The notes beneath the pieces were generated by a model, which saw only the letters and a program-made list of their open reading frames with translations, ran no database searches and had not been told where the DNA came from. A stretch of DNA of 64,000 nucleotides, from assembly GCA_016642085.1 (NCBI GenBank), contig VOQV01000001.1, forward strand, positions 62,001 to 126,000. The letters run 5' to 3'. The position numbers and the translations under genes are program-made. This stretch comes from Pantoea sp. Brub. GTDB lineage: Bacteria > Pseudomonadota > Gammaproteobacteria > Enterobacterales > Enterobacteriaceae. Of the stretch, positions 21,917 to 32,359 are shown piece by piece; within the stretch, counting starts at the first letter, position 1, and each line of letters starts with the position of its first letter.

Positions 21917-22738
21917 ATGGTAGTTATTAAATGCAAACCAACATCTCCTGGTCGTCGTCATGTAGTAAAAGTAGTAAGATCAGAATTGTATAAGGGAAAA
22001 CCTTTTACAAAACTGTTAGAAAAAATGAACAAATCTGGTGGGCGAAATAATGATGGTCGTATAACCACACGTCATATTGGTGGTGGCCATAAAAGATTTT
22101 ATCGTTTAATTGATTTTAAACGCAATAAAGATAATATACCTGCGTTAGTAGAACGTTTTGAATATGATCCTAATCGTTCTGCAAGTATTGCATTAGTTTT
22201 GTATAAAGATGGGGAACGTCGTTATATTTTATCTCCTAAAGGTTTAAAAATAGGAGATCATATTGAATCTGGTACAAACATTACTATTAAATTAGGGAAT
22301 GCGTTACCAATAAAGAATATACCATTAGGTTCTATAATTCATAATGTAGAAATGAAGCCAGGTAAAGGCGCTCAAATGGCTCGTTCTGCTGGATCTTATG
22401 CACAAATTATTGCACGAGAGGGTTTATATGCTACTTTACGTTTACGTTCAGGTGAAATTCGTAAAATTGAATCTAATTGTCGCGCAACTTTAGGCGAGGT
22501 AGGTAATTCTGAACATATGTTAAAGCTTTTAGGTAAAGCTGGAGCAAATCGTTGGCGTGGAATACGTCCAACAGTCAGAGGTACTGCAATGAATCCAGTA
22601 GATCATCCTCATGGAGGAGGGGAAGGACGTAATTTTGGTAAACATCCAGTAACTCCTTGGGGTGTTCAAACTAAAGGAAAAAAAACTCGTAATAATAAAC
22701 GTACTGATAAATTTATCGTACGTAGGCGTAACAAATAA
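21917..22738 (+). CDS. rplB: 50S ribosomal protein L2
   Basis: L2 binds 23S rRNA near the peptidyl-transferase centre and is needed for subunit association. 273 residues, as in E. coli. The essential histidine region [14 protein letters not shown] is conserved. Strong purine-rich ribosome-binding sequence (GGAGGAAAAGGA) lies between rplW and the ATG. Confidence 0.99.
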   Translation: MVVIKCKPTSPGRRHVVKVVRSELYKGKPFTKLLEKMNKSGGRNNDGRITTRHIGGGHKRFYRLIDFKRNKDNIPALVERFEYDPNRSASIALVLYKDGERRYILSPKGLKIGDHIESGTNITIKLGNALPIKNIPLGSIIHNVEMKPGKGAQMARSAGSYAQIIAREGLYATLRLRSGEIRKIESNCRATLGEVGNSEHMLKLLGKAGANRWRGIRPTVRGTAMNPVDHPHGGGEGRNFGKHPVTPWGVQTKGKKTRNNKRTDKFIVRRRNK

Positions 22739-22758
22739 TACATTATAGAGGATAAGTT

Positions 22759-23040
22759 ATGCCACGTTCTCTAAAAAAAGGTCCTTTTATAGACTTACAT
22801 TTACTGAAAAAAGTAGAAAAAGCATTGGAAAATAATGAAAAAAAACCTTTGCGGACTTGGTCACGTCGTTCAACAATTTTTCCAAAAATGATTGGTTTAA
22901 CGATTGCTGTTCATAATGGTCGTCAACACATTCCTATATTTATTTCAGATGAAATGGTAGGTCATAAGTTAGGGGAATTTGTACCAACACGCACTTATCG
23001 TGGTCATACATCTGATAAGAAAGTTAAAAAAAGTAAGTAG
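22759..23040 (+). CDS. rpsS: 30S ribosomal protein S19
   Basis: S19 forms a head-to-50S bridge with S13. 93 residues (E. coli 92). [18 protein letters not shown] and [15 protein letters not shown] are the diagnostic stretches. Preceded by AGAGGA; rplV follows after 8 bases. Confidence 0.98.
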   Translation: MPRSLKKGPFIDLHLLKKVEKALENNEKKPLRTWSRRSTIFPKMIGLTIAVHNGRQHIPIFISDEMVGHKLGEFVPTRTYRGHTSDKKVKKSK

Positions 23041-23048
23041 GATTTAAT

Positions 23049-23381
23049 ATGGAAACTATTGCTAGACATCGCCATGTTCGTTCTTCTGCTCAAAAAATGC
23101 GTTTAGTAGTGAATTTAATCCGTGGAAAAAAAGCATCTGAAGCCTTAAATATTTTACTATATACTAATAAAAAAGCTGCTGTATTAGTAAAAAAATTGTT
23201 GGAATCTGCTATTGCTAATGCAGAACATAATAATGGTTCTGATATTGATGATTTAAGAATTACAAAAGTTTTAGTTGATGAAGGTCCAAGTATAAAACGT
23301 TTTATGATGCGTGCTAAAGGTCGTTCAGATCGTGTTTTAAAACGTACTAGTCATATTACTATGGTTTTGTCTTCTCAATAA
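23049..23381 (+). CDS. rplV: 50S ribosomal protein L22
   Basis: L22 contributes the tunnel-constriction beta-hairpin implicated in SecM/TnaC stalling. 110 residues, the E. coli length. The hairpin region is [26 protein letters not shown] and intact. Only 14 bases separate it from the chosen rpsC start. Confidence 0.98.
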   Translation: METIARHRHVRSSAQKMRLVVNLIRGKKASEALNILLYTNKKAAVLVKKLLESAIANAEHNNGSDIDDLRITKVLVDEGPSIKRFMMRAKGRSDRVLKRTSHITMVLSSQ

Positions 23382-23395
23382 AAATGGAGTTAGTA

Positions 23396-24097
23396 ATGGG
23401 TCAAAAAGTGAATCCAAATGGTATGCGTCTAGGAATTATAAAAACGTGGAATTCTACTTGGTTTGCAAATACTAAAGAATTTGCAAACAATTTAGAAAGC
23501 GATTTTAAAGTACGTACTTTTCTTTTTAAAAAACTTATTAAAGCATCTATATCACGTATTGTAATTGAACGTCCAGCAAAAAGCATTCGTGTCACTATTC
23601 ACACTGCTCGTCCAGGTATTGTGATTGGGAAAAAAGGTGAGGATGTCGAAAAATTACGTACAGCTATTTCTAATATAGCTGGTGTACCTACACAAATTAA
23701 TATCACTGAAGTAAGTAAACCAGAATTAGATGCAAAATTGGTAGCTAGCAGTATTAGTTCACAACTTGAACGTCGCATAATGTTTCGCCGTATTATGAAA
23801 AGAGTAGTGCAAAATGCTATGCGTTTAGGAGCAAAAGGTATTAAAGTGGAAATTAGTGGTCGTTTAGGTGGTGCTGAAATAGCACGTACTGAATGGTATC
23901 GTGAAGGACGTGTACCATTGCATACTTTGCGTGCAGATATCGATTATAATATTGCAGAGGCTTATACTACATATGGTGTCATCGGTGTTAAAGTATGGAT
24001 TTTTAAAGGTGAAATTTTAGACAATGTTTCTAATATTGAACCATTAGAACAAAAAAACAATCATCTTAAAAAACAGCAGCGTAAAAACCGTAAGTAA
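23396..24097 (+). CDS. rpsC: 30S ribosomal protein S3
   Basis: S3 lies at the mRNA entry channel and contributes to helicase activity. I start at the ATG at 23396 ([14 protein letters not shown]), which gives 233 residues as in E. coli, with GGAG six bases upstream; the ATG at 23384 would add four unmatched residues. The KH-domain GxxG is GKKGED, and the C-terminus is basic. Confidence 0.98.
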   Translation: MGQKVNPNGMRLGIIKTWNSTWFANTKEFANNLESDFKVRTFLFKKLIKASISRIVIERPAKSIRVTIHTARPGIVIGKKGEDVEKLRTAISNIAGVPTQINITEVSKPELDAKLVASSISSQLERRIMFRRIMKRVVQNAMRLGAKGIKVEISGRLGGAEIARTEWYREGRVPLHTLRADIDYNIAEAYTTYGVIGVKVWIFKGEILDNVSNIEPLEQKNNHLKKQQRKNRK

Positions 24098-24107
24098 GGA
24101 GATTTTT

Positions 24108-24518
24108 GTGTTACAACCCAAGCGTACAAAATTTCGCAAAATGCATAAAGGTCGTAACCGTGGTTTAGCTGTTGGTACAGAAGTTAGCTTCGGTTTGTTT
24201 GGTCTTAAAGCTATAGGTCGTGGTCGTATAAGTTCTTCTCAAATTGAAGCAGCACGTAGGGCTATGACTCGTGCAATCAAACGTCAAGGTAAAGTATGGA
24301 TTCGCATATTTCCTGATAAACCCATTACTAAAAAACCTTTAGAAGTAAGAATGGGTAAAGGTAAAGGAAATGTAGAGTATTGGGTTGCTGTCATTAAACC
24401 TGGTAAAATATTATATGAAATAGACAATATAACAGAAGAATTAGCACGTGAAGCGCTTAAACTTGCAGCAGCAAAGCTGCCTATTAAAACTACTTTTGTC
24501 AGTAAAATGGTAATGTAA
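24108..24518 (+). CDS. rplP: 50S ribosomal protein L16
   Basis: L16 helps position the A-site tRNA in the peptidyl-transferase centre. 136 residues as in E. coli, starting from GTG ([19 protein letters not shown]) with AAGGAG nine bases upstream. The loop with [22 protein letters not shown] is conserved. The stop overlaps the rpmC ATG by one base. Confidence 0.98.
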   Translation: MLQPKRTKFRKMHKGRNRGLAVGTEVSFGLFGLKAIGRGRISSSQIEAARRAMTRAIKRQGKVWIRIFPDKPITKKPLEVRMGKGKGNVEYWVAVIKPGKILYEIDNITEELAREALKLAAAKLPIKTTFVSKMVM

Positions 24519-24712
24519 TGAAACTAACTAAGTTACGTAAAAAAAATTCTAAAGAACTTAATGATGAATTATTTAATCTATTGCGTGAAAAATTTAATTT
24601 ACGTATTCAAGCAAAATCTGGTCAATTGCAACAGACCCATTTATTAAAGCAAGTACGTCGTAATATTGCACGTGTTAAAACTTTACTCACTGAAAAAAAT
24701 GGTGGTTTATGA
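24518..24712 (+). CDS. rpmC: 50S ribosomal protein L29
   Basis: Small helical-hairpin protein next to L23 at the tunnel exit. 64 residues (E. coli 63). [38 protein letters not shown] sequence is characteristic. Overlaps rplP by one base and rpsQ by four, so translation is probably coupled. Confidence 0.97.
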   Translation: MKLTKLRKKNSKELNDELFNLLREKFNLRIQAKSGQLQQTHLLKQVRRNIARVKTLLTEKNGGL

Positions 24713-24966
24713 TGAGTAATAAAATACGCACTTTTCAAGGTCGTATTATTAGTAATAAAATGCAAAAAACTGCTATTGTTGCTATTGAACGCCTCGTAAA
24801 ACATCCAATGTATGGTAAATTTATTAAACGTACTACTACTCTATATATTCACGATGAAAAAAATGAATGTCAAATAGGAGATATAGTAGAGGTACGTGAA
24901 TGTCGTCCATTATCTAAAACAAAGTCATGGACTTTAGTTAGTATTATAGAAAAATCTATTCTTTAA
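24709..24966 (+). CDS. rpsQ: 30S ribosomal protein S17
   Basis: S17 is a primary 16S rRNA-binding protein. 85 residues (E. coli 84). Two adjacent ATGs (24709 and 24712) are possible starts; the second would align [11 protein letters not shown] exactly with E. coli, the first gives the ATGA overlap with rpmC. Last gene of the S10 operon; a strong terminator follows. Confidence 0.97.
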   Translation: MMSNKIRTFQGRIISNKMQKTAIVAIERLVKHPMYGKFIKRTTTLYIHDEKNECQIGDIVEVRECRPLSKTKSWTLVSIIEKSIL

Positions 24967-24983
24967 AATTATAGTACATACTT

Positions 24984-25024
24984 AAAAATATGAACGATTC
25001 TTAAAAGAGCCGTTCATATTTTTT
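24984..25024 (+). terminator. Intrinsic terminator of the S10 operon
   Basis: A perfect 13-bp stem (24984-24996 with 25011-25023; core ATATGAACG) with a 14-base loop that can form a few further pairs ends in a T-run. It lies 17 bases after rpsQ and before the spc promoter, so S10 and spc look like separate transcripts. Confidence 0.85.
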
Positions 25025-25075
25025 ATATTATATAAAATATTGATTATTACATCTTTGTTATTTATTAGCATTATA

Positions 25076-25104
25076 TTTACACTAATTATTTTATTAGTTA
25101 TAAA
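25076..25104 (+). promoter_or_regulatory. Sigma-70 promoter of the spc operon
   Basis: -35 TTTACA (25076-25081), 17-base spacer, -10 TATAAA (25099-25104), about 40 bases before rplN. It follows the S10 terminator, at the position of the known E. coli spc promoter. Confidence 0.6.
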
Positions 25105-25145
25105 TGTACTAAATAAGTAATATATTGATATATGGAGAATTAGTA

Positions 25146-25517
25146 ATGATCCAAGAACGAACTATATTAAATGTTGCTGATAATTCTGGTGCTCGCCGCG
25201 TAATGTGTATTAAAGTGTTAGGTGGTTCACATCGCAAATATGCAAATATTGGAGATATTATTAAAATTACTGTTAAAGAAGCTATACCACGTGGTAAAGT
25301 AAAAAAAAGTGATGTATTAAAAGCAGTAGTAGTTCGTACTAAAAAAGGTATACATCGTTCTGATGGTTCATTAATTCGTTTTGACTGTAATGCATGTGTC
25401 GTTTTAAATAATAATACTGAACAACCTATAGGTACACGTATTTTTGGTCCAGTAACTCGTGAACTTCGTTCAGAAAAATTTATGAAAATTATTTCACTTG
25501 CTCCAGAAGTGTTGTAA
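25146..25517 (+). CDS. rplN: 50S ribosomal protein L14
   Basis: L14 forms an inter-subunit bridge and is the binding site of the silencing factor RsfS. The ATG at 25146 ([21 protein letters not shown]) gives 123 residues, the E. coli length, with GGAG 8-9 bases upstream; an ATG at 25125 would add seven residues without homology. First gene of the spc operon, which keeps the E. coli order rplN-rplX-rplE-rpsN-rpsH-rplF-rplR-rpsE-rpmD-rplO-secY-rpmJ. Confidence 0.98.
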   Translation: MIQERTILNVADNSGARRVMCIKVLGGSHRKYANIGDIIKITVKEAIPRGKVKKSDVLKAVVVRTKKGIHRSDGSLIRFDCNACVVLNNNTEQPIGTRIFGPVTRELRSEKFMKIISLAPEVL

Positions 25518-25530
25518 AGGAGATTTATAA

Positions 25531-25842
25531 ATGGCAGCTAAAATTTGTCTTAATGATGAAGTTATAGTGTTGAAAGGTAAAGATAAAGGTAAACGTGGTA
25601 AAGTTAAACATGTTTTACCTTCAGGAAAACTAATTATTGAAGGCATCAATATAGTTAAAAAACATCAAAAGCCTGTTCCATCATTAAATAATCCTGGTGG
25701 CATTGTCAATAAAGAATCTGCTATTCAAGTTTCAAATGTAGGTTTTTTTAATTCATTATCTGGTAAAGCTGATCGCATTGGTTTCAAATTTGAAGATGGG
25801 AAAAAAGTACGTTTTTTAAAATCAAATGGTAAAAAAATTTAA
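25531..25842 (+). CDS. rplX: 50S ribosomal protein L24
   Basis: L24 initiates 50S assembly at the 5' end of 23S rRNA. 103 residues (E. coli 104). The KOW motif is seen in [26 protein letters not shown] lies just ahead of the ATG; 13 bases after rplN. Confidence 0.98.
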   Translation: MAAKICLNDEVIVLKGKDKGKRGKVKHVLPSGKLIIEGINIVKKHQKPVPSLNNPGGIVNKESAIQVSNVGFFNSLSGKADRIGFKFEDGKKVRFLKSNGKKI

Positions 25843-25874
25843 ATAAAATTTATTCATTAATTTGGAGTGAAATC

Positions 25875-26414
25875 ATGGCTAAATTGCATGATTTTTATAA
25901 ACAAGAAGTATCTCAAAAACTTATGATAAAATTTAGTTATAGTTCTGTTATGCAAGTACCACGTATTAATAAAATTACATTAAATATGGGCATAGGAACT
26001 ACAACTAATGATAAAAAATCAATAGATAATGCAATAAACGATCTAACAGCTATTTCTGGTCAAAAACCTATAATAACTAAAGCAAGTAAATCCATTGCAG
26101 GTTTTAAGATTCGTCAAGGATATCCTATTGGGTGTAAAGTTACATTACGTGGTGTACGTATGTGGGAATTTTTTGAAAGATTGTTGATAGTTGTAATACC
26201 TCGTGTTCGTGATTTTAGGGGTTTATCTATTAAGTCATTTGATGGTTTTGGTAATTATAGTATGGGTATACGTGAACAAATTATATTTCCTGAAATTAAT
26301 TATGATAAAGTTGATCGTATCCGTGGTTTAGATATTACTATTACCACTACCGCTAAATCTAATAATGAAGGACATGCTTTATTAGAAGCTTTTGATTTTC
26401 CATTTAGGAAATAA
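25875..26414 (+). CDS. rplE: 50S ribosomal protein L5
   Basis: L5 binds 5S rRNA and contacts P-site tRNA. 179 residues, as in E. coli. Diagnostic segments: [33 protein letters not shown] and [17 protein letters not shown]. Preceded by GGAG. rpsN starts 10 bases after its stop. Confidence 0.98.
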   Translation: MAKLHDFYKQEVSQKLMIKFSYSSVMQVPRINKITLNMGIGTTTNDKKSIDNAINDLTAISGQKPIITKASKSIAGFKIRQGYPIGCKVTLRGVRMWEFFERLLIVVIPRVRDFRGLSIKSFDGFGNYSMGIREQIIFPEINYDKVDRIRGLDITITTTAKSNNEGHALLEAFDFPFRK

Positions 26415-26424
26415 TGGAGTATTT

Positions 26425-26730
26425 ATGTCTAAACAATCAATACAAGCACGTGAAACTAGACGTATAAAATTAGTAAATAAATTTTATAAAAAACGTATAA
26501 AATTAAAAACAATTATTTCTGATTTAAATAGTACAGATAGTAATCGTTGGAATGCTATGTTGAAATTGCAACAACTTCCTCGTGATTCTAGTCCATCACG
26601 ACAACGCAACCGTTGTCGACAAACTGGCCGTGCAAGAGGATTTTTACGTAAATTTGGATTAAGTCGCATAAAAATTAGAGAATCTGCTATGCGTGGAGAT
26701 ATTCCAGGTCTTAAAAAATCTAGTTGGTAA
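26425..26730 (+). CDS. rpsN: 30S ribosomal protein S14
   Basis: S14 is a late-assembling head protein. The ATG at 26425 ([10 protein letters not shown]) gives 101 residues, the E. coli length, with GGAG 7 bases ahead; an earlier ATG inside rplE would add 11 residues. This is the long, zinc-free form; the [19 protein letters not shown] block is conserved. Confidence 0.98.
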   Translation: MSKQSIQARETRRIKLVNKFYKKRIKLKTIISDLNSTDSNRWNAMLKLQQLPRDSSPSRQRNRCRQTGRARGFLRKFGLSRIKIRESAMRGDIPGLKKSSW

Positions 26731-26771
26731 CTTATTTTTGATCATTTATAATACTAAGAGGTAATACAATT

Positions 26772-27164
26772 GTGAGTATGCAAGATCCAATATCTGACAT
26801 GTTAACTTGTATACGTAACGGTCAATTTGCAAATAAAATAGATATTATAATGCCTTATTCTAAATTCAAAGAATCTATTTCTAGAGTTTTAAAAGAAGAA
26901 GGTTATATTCAAGATTTTAAAATTATAGGGGATATAAAAAAAAATATAAAAATTACACTTAAATATTTTAAAAATAAAGGTGTTTTAGAACAGATCAAAA
27001 GAGTTAGTCGTCCCGGACTGCGTATTTATAAGAAAAAAAATGACATTCCAAAAGTAATGTCTGGAATGGGCATAGCTATAATTTCTACTTCAAAAGGTGT
27101 TATGGCGGACTATACAGCACGTCGTTTAGGCATAGGTGGGGAAATTATTTGCTATATAGCATAA
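26772..27164 (+). CDS. rpsH: 30S ribosomal protein S8
   Basis: S8 binds helix 21 of 16S rRNA and in E. coli represses the spc operon by binding near rplE. 130 residues, as in E. coli, from a GTG start ([18 protein letters not shown]) preceded by AAGAGGT. The RNA-binding C-terminus with [24 protein letters not shown] is intact. Confidence 0.98.
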   Translation: MSMQDPISDMLTCIRNGQFANKIDIIMPYSKFKESISRVLKEEGYIQDFKIIGDIKKNIKITLKYFKNKGVLEQIKRVSRPGLRIYKKKNDIPKVMSGMGIAIISTSKGVMADYTARRLGIGGEIICYIA

Positions 27165-27187
27165 ATAAATGCAAAGGAATTAATTGT

Positions 27188-27721
27188 ATGTCTCGTATTG
27201 CTAAAGTACCTATCATTATTTCTGATGGTGTAGAAGTAGAAATAAAAGACCAAAAAATTTCCATAAAAGGTAACAATGGAAAAATTAGTTATATAGTAAA
27301 TAACTCAGTTAAAGTACATTATATTAATAATACTTTAACTTTCACTCCTGATGAAAATGTTGTTGATGGTTGGGCACAAGCTGGTACATCTAGATCAATA
27401 GTTAATTCTATGGTTATTGGTGTAACAAAAGGTTTTATTAAAAAACTTCAATTAGTTGGTGTAGGTTATCGTATTTCTATTAAGGATAATTTAATAACAT
27501 TATCTGTTGGTTATTCTCACCCTATAAGTTATACACTACCCATTGGTATAACTGGAGAATGTCCTAATCAAAATGAAATTATTTTAAAAGGTATTAATAA
27601 ACAATTAATAGGACAAGTAGCAGCTAAATTACGTGCTTTTCGACCACCTGAACCGTATAAAGGAAAAGGTATTCGTTATAGTGATGAGGTAATTCGCATT
27701 AAAGAAGCTAAAAAAAAGTAA
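27188..27721 (+). CDS. rplF: 50S ribosomal protein L6
   Basis: L6 binds near the factor-binding centre. The ATG at 27188 ([14 protein letters not shown]) gives 177 residues as in E. coli, with AAGGA upstream; an ATG at 27149 inside rpsH would add 13 residues and is rejected. The C-terminal [27 protein letters not shown] ending is conserved. Confidence 0.98.
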   Translation: MSRIAKVPIIISDGVEVEIKDQKISIKGNNGKISYIVNNSVKVHYINNTLTFTPDENVVDGWAQAGTSRSIVNSMVIGVTKGFIKKLQLVGVGYRISIKDNLITLSVGYSHPISYTLPIGITGECPNQNEIILKGINKQLIGQVAAKLRAFRPPEPYKGKGIRYSDEVIRIKEAKKK

Positions 27722-27735
27722 GGTAAAATAAAATT

Positions 27736-28089
27736 ATGGATAAAAAATTTTCTCGTATTCAACGTGCTAAACGTACACGTTGTAAAATTAAGAAATCTAA
27801 TTTGTCCCGTTTGATTGTACATCGTACTTCACGTCATATTTATGCACAAATAACATCTTCTAATGGAGCTAAAGTTTTTATTGCTGCTTCTACTTTAGAG
27901 AAGGCTATTAATAAAGATATTAAATATACTGGTAATAAAGAAGCAGCAATTATAATTGGTAATATTATTGCTAAACGAGCAATTGACAAAGGCATAACTG
28001 AAGTTTCTTTTGATCGTTCAGGTTTTCAATATCATGGTCGTATTAAAGCATTAGCAGAAGCAGCTCGTGAAACTGGTCTTCAGTTTTAA
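27736..28089 (+). CDS. rplR: 50S ribosomal protein L18
   Basis: L18 binds 5S rRNA together with L5 and L25. 117 residues, the E. coli length. The C-terminal half with [20 protein letters not shown] is the family signature. 14 bases after rplF. Confidence 0.98.
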   Translation: MDKKFSRIQRAKRTRCKIKKSNLSRLIVHRTSRHIYAQITSSNGAKVFIAASTLEKAINKDIKYTGNKEAAIIIGNIIAKRAIDKGITEVSFDRSGFQYHGRIKALAEAARETGLQF

Positions 28090-28103
28090 AATAGGTGTAT
28101 AAT

Positions 28104-28610
28104 ATGATAAATGTAGAAAAGCACGTTACTGAATTACAAGAAAAATTAATAGCTGTTAATAGAGTCTCCAAAACTGTTAAAGGAGGACGCATTTTTTCTT
28201 TCACGGCTTTAACTGTAGTAGGTGATGGCAATGGTCGTGTAGGTTTTGGTTATGGCAAAGCACGTGAAGTTCCATCAGCTATACAAAAAGCTATGGAAAA
28301 AGCTCGTCGCAATATGATTAGTATTTCTTTAGTTAATGGAACTTTACAACATTCTGTTAAAGGTATTCATACTGGTTCTAAAATATTTATGAAACCAGCT
28401 TCTAAAGGTACTGGTATTATAGCTGGAGGTGCCATGAGAGCTATTCTTGAAGTTGCTGGAGTACATAATGTTTTAGCAAAAACTTATGGTTCAACTAATC
28501 CAATTAATGTCGTTCGTGCCACTATGAATGGATTAGGTAATATGAATTCTCCTGAATGCATTGCGGCTAAACGTGGTAAATCTGTTAACAAAATTATAGA
28601 ATATCAATAA
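28104..28610 (+). CDS. rpsE: 30S ribosomal protein S5
   Basis: S5 supports decoding fidelity and mRNA unwinding. I choose the ATG at 28104, with AGGTG upstream, giving 168 residues (E. coli 167); a GTG at 28095 is part of that ribosome-binding site. [19 protein letters not shown] and [18 protein letters not shown] are hallmark stretches. The stop overlaps the rpmD start by one base. Confidence 0.98.
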   Translation: MINVEKHVTELQEKLIAVNRVSKTVKGGRIFSFTALTVVGDGNGRVGFGYGKAREVPSAIQKAMEKARRNMISISLVNGTLQHSVKGIHTGSKIFMKPASKGTGIIAGGAMRAILEVAGVHNVLAKTYGSTNPINVVRATMNGLGNMNSPECIAAKRGKSVNKIIEYQ

Positions 28611-28792
28611 TGAATAAATTTATTAAAATTACTCAAATTCGTAGTTCAATTGGACGATTGCCTAAGCATAAAAGTACTATTATTGGTTTAGGTTTACGTC
28701 GCATAGGGCATACTGTACATTGTAAAGATAATCCATCCATACGAGGTATGGTTAACAAAATTTCATATATGGTTAAAATTGAGGAATCTTAA
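28610..28792 (+). CDS. rpmD: 50S ribosomal protein L30
   Basis: Small 50S protein, 60 residues (E. coli 59). [26 protein letters not shown] is diagnostic. ATG overlaps the rpsE stop (TAATG). L30 is dispensable in some bacteria but kept here. Confidence 0.97.
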   Translation: MNKFIKITQIRSSIGRLPKHKSTIIGLGLRRIGHTVHCKDNPSIRGMVNKISYMVKIEES

Positions 28793-28796
28793 CAGT

Positions 28797-29228
28797 ATGT
28801 ATTTAAATACTTTGTCTCCAGCATTAAAATCCAAATTTGCTAAAAAAAGAGTTGGTCGTGGTATTGGTTCAGGATGGGGAAAAACTTGTGGAAGAGGACA
28901 TAAAGGGCAAAAATCTCGTTCAGGTGGTACTATAAATAGAGGTTTTGAAGGTGGTCAAATGCCTATTTATCGTCGATTACCCAAATTCGGTTTTATATCT
29001 CATAAAAATATTCATCATCAAGAAATTACTCTTGCTAATATAGTCACAATGAAGAAAAACATAATTAATTTAAAAGAGTTAAAAGCAGCTAAAATTATCA
29101 GTCACCAAATTAAATCTGTTAAAATCATTAATTCTGGTCAAATAAGTATCCCTATAACTATTTCTGGTTTAAATACTACCAAAGGTGCTAATATAGCTAT
29201 TAAAAATGCTGGTGGTAAAATACTTTAA
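28797..29228 (+). CDS. rplO: 50S ribosomal protein L15
   Basis: L15 is a late 50S assembly protein. I start at the ATG at 28797 ([14 protein letters not shown]), four bases after rpmD, giving 143 residues (E. coli 144); a TTG at 28779 inside rpmD would add six. The glycine- and arginine-rich RNA-binding stretch [20 protein letters not shown] is intact. Confidence 0.97.
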   Translation: MYLNTLSPALKSKFAKKRVGRGIGSGWGKTCGRGHKGQKSRSGGTINRGFEGGQMPIYRRLPKFGFISHKNIHHQEITLANIVTMKKNIINLKELKAAKIISHQIKSVKIINSGQISIPITISGLNTTKGANIAIKNAGGKIL

Positions 29229-29243
29229 GGAAACATGTAGTAA

Positions 29244-30578
29244 ATGGTTATTAAACAACCTAAATTAAATATTAATAATGCTAAGAGTAGTTTAAGTCAA
29301 TTAAAACCAAGATTACTATTCTTGATAGGAGCATTAATTATTTTTCGTATTGGATCTTTTATTCCAATTCCAGGTATAGATACAAACATAATTACAAAAA
29401 TATTTGAACAACAGCGTGGAACTATTATTGAAATGTTTAATATGTTTTCCGGTGGTGCTCTCAGTAGAGCTTCTATTTTTGCATTGGGAATAATGCCTTA
29501 TATTTCAGCTTCTATCATTGTTCAATTATTAACGTCAATTCATCCAAAATTATCAGAAATAAAAAAAGAAGGTGAAGATGGTCGTCGTAAAATTAATAAA
29601 TATATAAGATATAGTACATTAGTTTTAGCAATAATCCAATCAATAGGTATTGCTGTTGGTTTACCTAATATGTTAAAGTTCCAACATTTAGTTGTTACAG
29701 CTAATTTCACTTTTTATTTTACTGCAGTTATAAGTTTAGTGTCTGGAACTATTTTTTTAATGTGGTTAGGTGAACAAATTACTGAAAGAGGAATTGGTAA
29801 TGGTATATCTATAATTATTTTTTCAGGTATAGTAGCCGGACTTCCATCAGCTATAGGTCATACTATAGAACAAGCTCGAGAAGGTGATTTACATATTATT
29901 TTATTGCCATTAATTTTAGTTTTTATATTTGTAATAACTTTTTTTGTTGTTTTTATTGAACGAGGTCAAAGACGTATTACAGCTAATTATGCAAAACGTC
30001 AAAAAGGACGTCGTTTATATTCTGTACAAGGAACTCATTTACCATTAAAAGTAAATATGTCTGGAGTTATTCCTGCTATTTTTGCTTCTAGTATTATTTT
30101 ATTTCCTGCAACTATAGCTTCATGGTTTGGAGGAGGAACAGGTTGGATGTGGTTAACGACTATTTCCTCATATTTACAACCAGGTCAACCATTATATATA
30201 ATCATTTATGCAATTGCTATTACATTTTTTTGTTTCTTTTATACAGCTTTAGTTTTTAATCCACGTGAAACAGCAGAAAATTTAAAAAAATCTGGAGCAT
30301 TTATTCCAGGTATTCGTCCAGGAGAACAAACTGCAAAATATATTAATAAAGTTATGTCTAGATTAACATTATTTGGTGCTTTATATATTACATTTATATG
30401 TCTTATTCCTGAATTTATGCGAAACGCAATGAAAGTTCCATTTCATTTTGGTGGCACGTCGTTACTTATTGTTGTAGTGGTTATTATGGATTTTATGACT
30501 CAAGTACAGGCTATAATAATGTCAAGTCAGTATGATCTTGCAATCAAAAAAGCAAATTTAAAAAGCTCTAATTACTAA
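29244..30578 (+). CDS. secY: SecY, protein-translocase channel subunit
   Basis: Forms the SecYEG channel through which proteins cross or enter the inner membrane. 444 residues (E. coli 443) with about ten transmembrane segments. Conserved features: the plug region after [13 protein letters not shown], cytosolic loop C4 with [18 protein letters not shown], and the C5 loop [18 protein letters not shown] used by SecA and ribosomes. Its promoter-distal place in the spc operon is as in E. coli. FtsY at the window start uses the same channel. Confidence 0.99.
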   Translation: MVIKQPKLNINNAKSSLSQLKPRLLFLIGALIIFRIGSFIPIPGIDTNIITKIFEQQRGTIIEMFNMFSGGALSRASIFALGIMPYISASIIVQLLTSIHPKLSEIKKEGEDGRRKINKYIRYSTLVLAIIQSIGIAVGLPNMLKFQHLVVTANFTFYFTAVISLVSGTIFLMWLGEQITERGIGNGISIIIFSGIVAGLPSAIGHTIEQAREGDLHIILLPLILVFIFVITFFVVFIERGQRRITANYAKRQKGRRLYSVQGTHLPLKVNMSGVIPAIFASSIILFPATIASWFGGGTGWMWLTTISSYLQPGQPLYIIIYAIAITFFCFFYTALVFNPRETAENLKKSGAFIPGIRPGEQTAKYINKVMSRLTLFGALYITFICLIPEFMRNAMKVPFHFGGTSLLIVVVVIMDFMTQVQAIIMSSQYDLAIKKANLKSSNY

Positions 30579-30645
30579 TTTTTATATTATATAATATCAT
30601 AATATATTCTAATACAATATATACCTTATAAAGAGTAATAATTAT

Positions 30646-30762
30646 ATGAAAGTTCGTGCATCTGTCAAAACATTATGTCGTCATTGCAAAATTATTCGTA
30701 GAAATGGAGTAGTAAAAGTTATATGTAAGAATGATGGTAAACATAAACAACGTCAAGGTTAA
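30646..30762 (+). CDS. rpmJ: 50S ribosomal protein L36
   Basis: A 38-residue protein ([15 protein letters not shown]...KQRQG), the E. coli length. The zinc ligands Cys11, Cys14, Cys27 and His33 are all present. It lies between secY and the alpha operon, last gene of spc as in E. coli, and is easily missed because of its size. Confidence 0.98.
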   Translation: MKVRASVKTLCRHCKIIRRNGVVKVICKNDGKHKQRQG

Positions 30763-30907
30763 ACTTTTCTTATAAAGATTAGAAATTTTTTATAAAAAAT
30801 AAATTTATTAAACTTTATTTAAGTATATAATACGTATCCATTTGAGTTTACATTAAAGTATTATTTTATATATGGAATGTTTTAACCTAAAATTATAGGA
30901 GTATATA

Positions 30908-31264
30908 GTGGCTCGTGTAGCAGGTATAAATGTTTCTGATCAAAAACATACTGTTATTGCATTAACTTCAATTTTCGGTATAGGTAAAATTCGTTCTAAA
31001 GCTATATGTAAGTCTGCTGGTATTAGTGAAAATATTAAAATTAAAGAGTTATCTGAAAAACAAATAGAACAATTACGTGATGAAGTTTCCAAATTTATTA
31101 TAGAAGGTGATCTACGTCGTGAAATCAATCTAAATATCAAACGTCTTATAGATCTTAGTTGTTATCGTGGATTACGTCATCGTCGAAATCTTCCTGTTAG
31201 AGGTCAACGCACTAAGACTAATGCTCGTACTTGCAAAGGTCCACGTAGGCCAGTAAAAAAATAA
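30908..31264 (+). CDS. rpsM: 30S ribosomal protein S13
   Basis: S13 bridges the head to the 50S and contacts P-site tRNA. 118 residues, as in E. coli, starting with GTG ([14 protein letters not shown]) as there. In E. coli S4 represses the alpha operon through a pseudoknot spanning this GTG; the 145-base upstream region here is too AT-rich to judge whether it is preserved. Ends in the basic [22 protein letters not shown] tail. Confidence 0.98.
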   Translation: MARVAGINVSDQKHTVIALTSIFGIGKIRSKAICKSAGISENIKIKELSEKQIEQLRDEVSKFIIEGDLRREINLNIKRLIDLSCYRGLRHRRNLPVRGQRTKTNARTCKGPRRPVKK

Positions 31265-31282
31265 TTAGGATATATGTAAAAA

Positions 31283-31672
31283 ATGGCAAAGACATCTATT
31301 CGTACAAAAAAACGTATAAAAAAACAAATTTCAGATGGTGTAGCTCATATTCATGCATCTTTTAATAATACGATTGTGACTATTACTGATCGTCAAGGTA
31401 ATACATTAGGTTGGGCAACTGCCGGTGGTTCTGGTTTTCGTGGTTCACGTAAATCAACTCCATTTGCTGCTCAAATTGCTGCAGAACGTTGTGCAGAAGT
31501 AGTAAAAGATTATGGTATTAAAAATTTAGAAGTAATGGTAAAAGGACCAGGTCCAGGTCGTGAATCTACTATTCGTGCCTTAAGTACTGTTGGTTTTCAT
31601 ATTATCAATATTATTGATGTAACACCTATCCCTCATAACGGTTGTCGTCCACCAAAAAAACGTCGAGTATGA
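31283..31672 (+). CDS. rpsK: 30S ribosomal protein S11
   Basis: S11 lies on the 30S platform near the Shine-Dalgarno helix. 129 residues, as in E. coli. [19 protein letters not shown] and the C-terminal [18 protein letters not shown] are diagnostic. 18 bases after rpsM. Confidence 0.98.
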   Translation: MAKTSIRTKKRIKKQISDGVAHIHASFNNTIVTITDRQGNTLGWATAGGSGFRGSRKSTPFAAQIAAERCAEVVKDYGIKNLEVMVKGPGPGRESTIRALSTVGFHIINIIDVTPIPHNGCRPPKKRRV

Positions 31673-31709
31673 CACAGTTATGTTTATATAGGATAGATGG
31701 AGAAAAAAA

Positions 31710-32330
31710 ATGGCAAGATATTTAGGACCTAAGCTCAAATTAAGTCGTCGCGAAGGTACTGATTTATTTCTGAAATCTAATTTTCGCATGATTGATTCTA
31801 AGTGTAAAATTGAACAAGCACCAGGTCAACATGGTGTGCGCAAACCACGTTTATCTGATTATGGTTGTCAGTTACGTGAAAAACAAAAAGTTCGTCGTAT
31901 CTATGGTGTTCTTGAACGTCAATTTCATAAATATTACAAAAAAGCAGCACGTTTAAAAGGAAACACTGGTGAAAATTTATTAATTCTATTAGAGAGCCGT
32001 TTAGATAATGTAGTTTATCGAATGGGTTTTGGTACGACTCGTGCAGAAGCACGTCAATTGGTAAGTCATAAAGCTATTATAGTCAACAAATGCATAGTTA
32101 ATATTCCTTCTTACCAAATAGCTCCTGATGATATTATTAAAATTAGCGAAAAAGCTCAACAACAATCTCGTATAAAAGCTTCTTTAGAATTATCTAAACA
32201 ACATAAACAATCATCTTGGTTGGAAATTGATCTAGTAAACATGGAAGGTATATTTAAACGTTTTCCTGAACGTTCTGATTTATCTGCAGATATTAATGAA
32301 CATTTAATTATCGAACTTTATTCTAAGTAG
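31710..32330 (+). CDS. rpsD: 30S ribosomal protein S4
   Basis: S4 is a primary 16S-binding protein and in E. coli the feedback repressor of the alpha operon. 206 residues, the E. coli length. [20 protein letters not shown], the S4 RNA-binding domain ([30 protein letters not shown]) and the C-terminus HLIIELYSK are intact. The C-terminal third is more diverged than the rest. Confidence 0.98.
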   Translation: MARYLGPKLKLSRREGTDLFLKSNFRMIDSKCKIEQAPGQHGVRKPRLSDYGCQLREKQKVRRIYGVLERQFHKYYKKAARLKGNTGENLLILLESRLDNVVYRMGFGTTRAEARQLVSHKAIIVNKCIVNIPSYQIAPDDIIKISEKAQQQSRIKASLELSKQHKQSSWLEIDLVNMEGIFKRFPERSDLSADINEHLIIELYSK

Positions 32331-32359
32331 AGCATAGTACTATAGAGAGGACACAATGC

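Noticed and set aside
30763..30907. S4-binding pseudoknot before rpsM
   Set aside because: The GTG start is kept but the upstream bases give no stem set that I can match to the known structure by eye.
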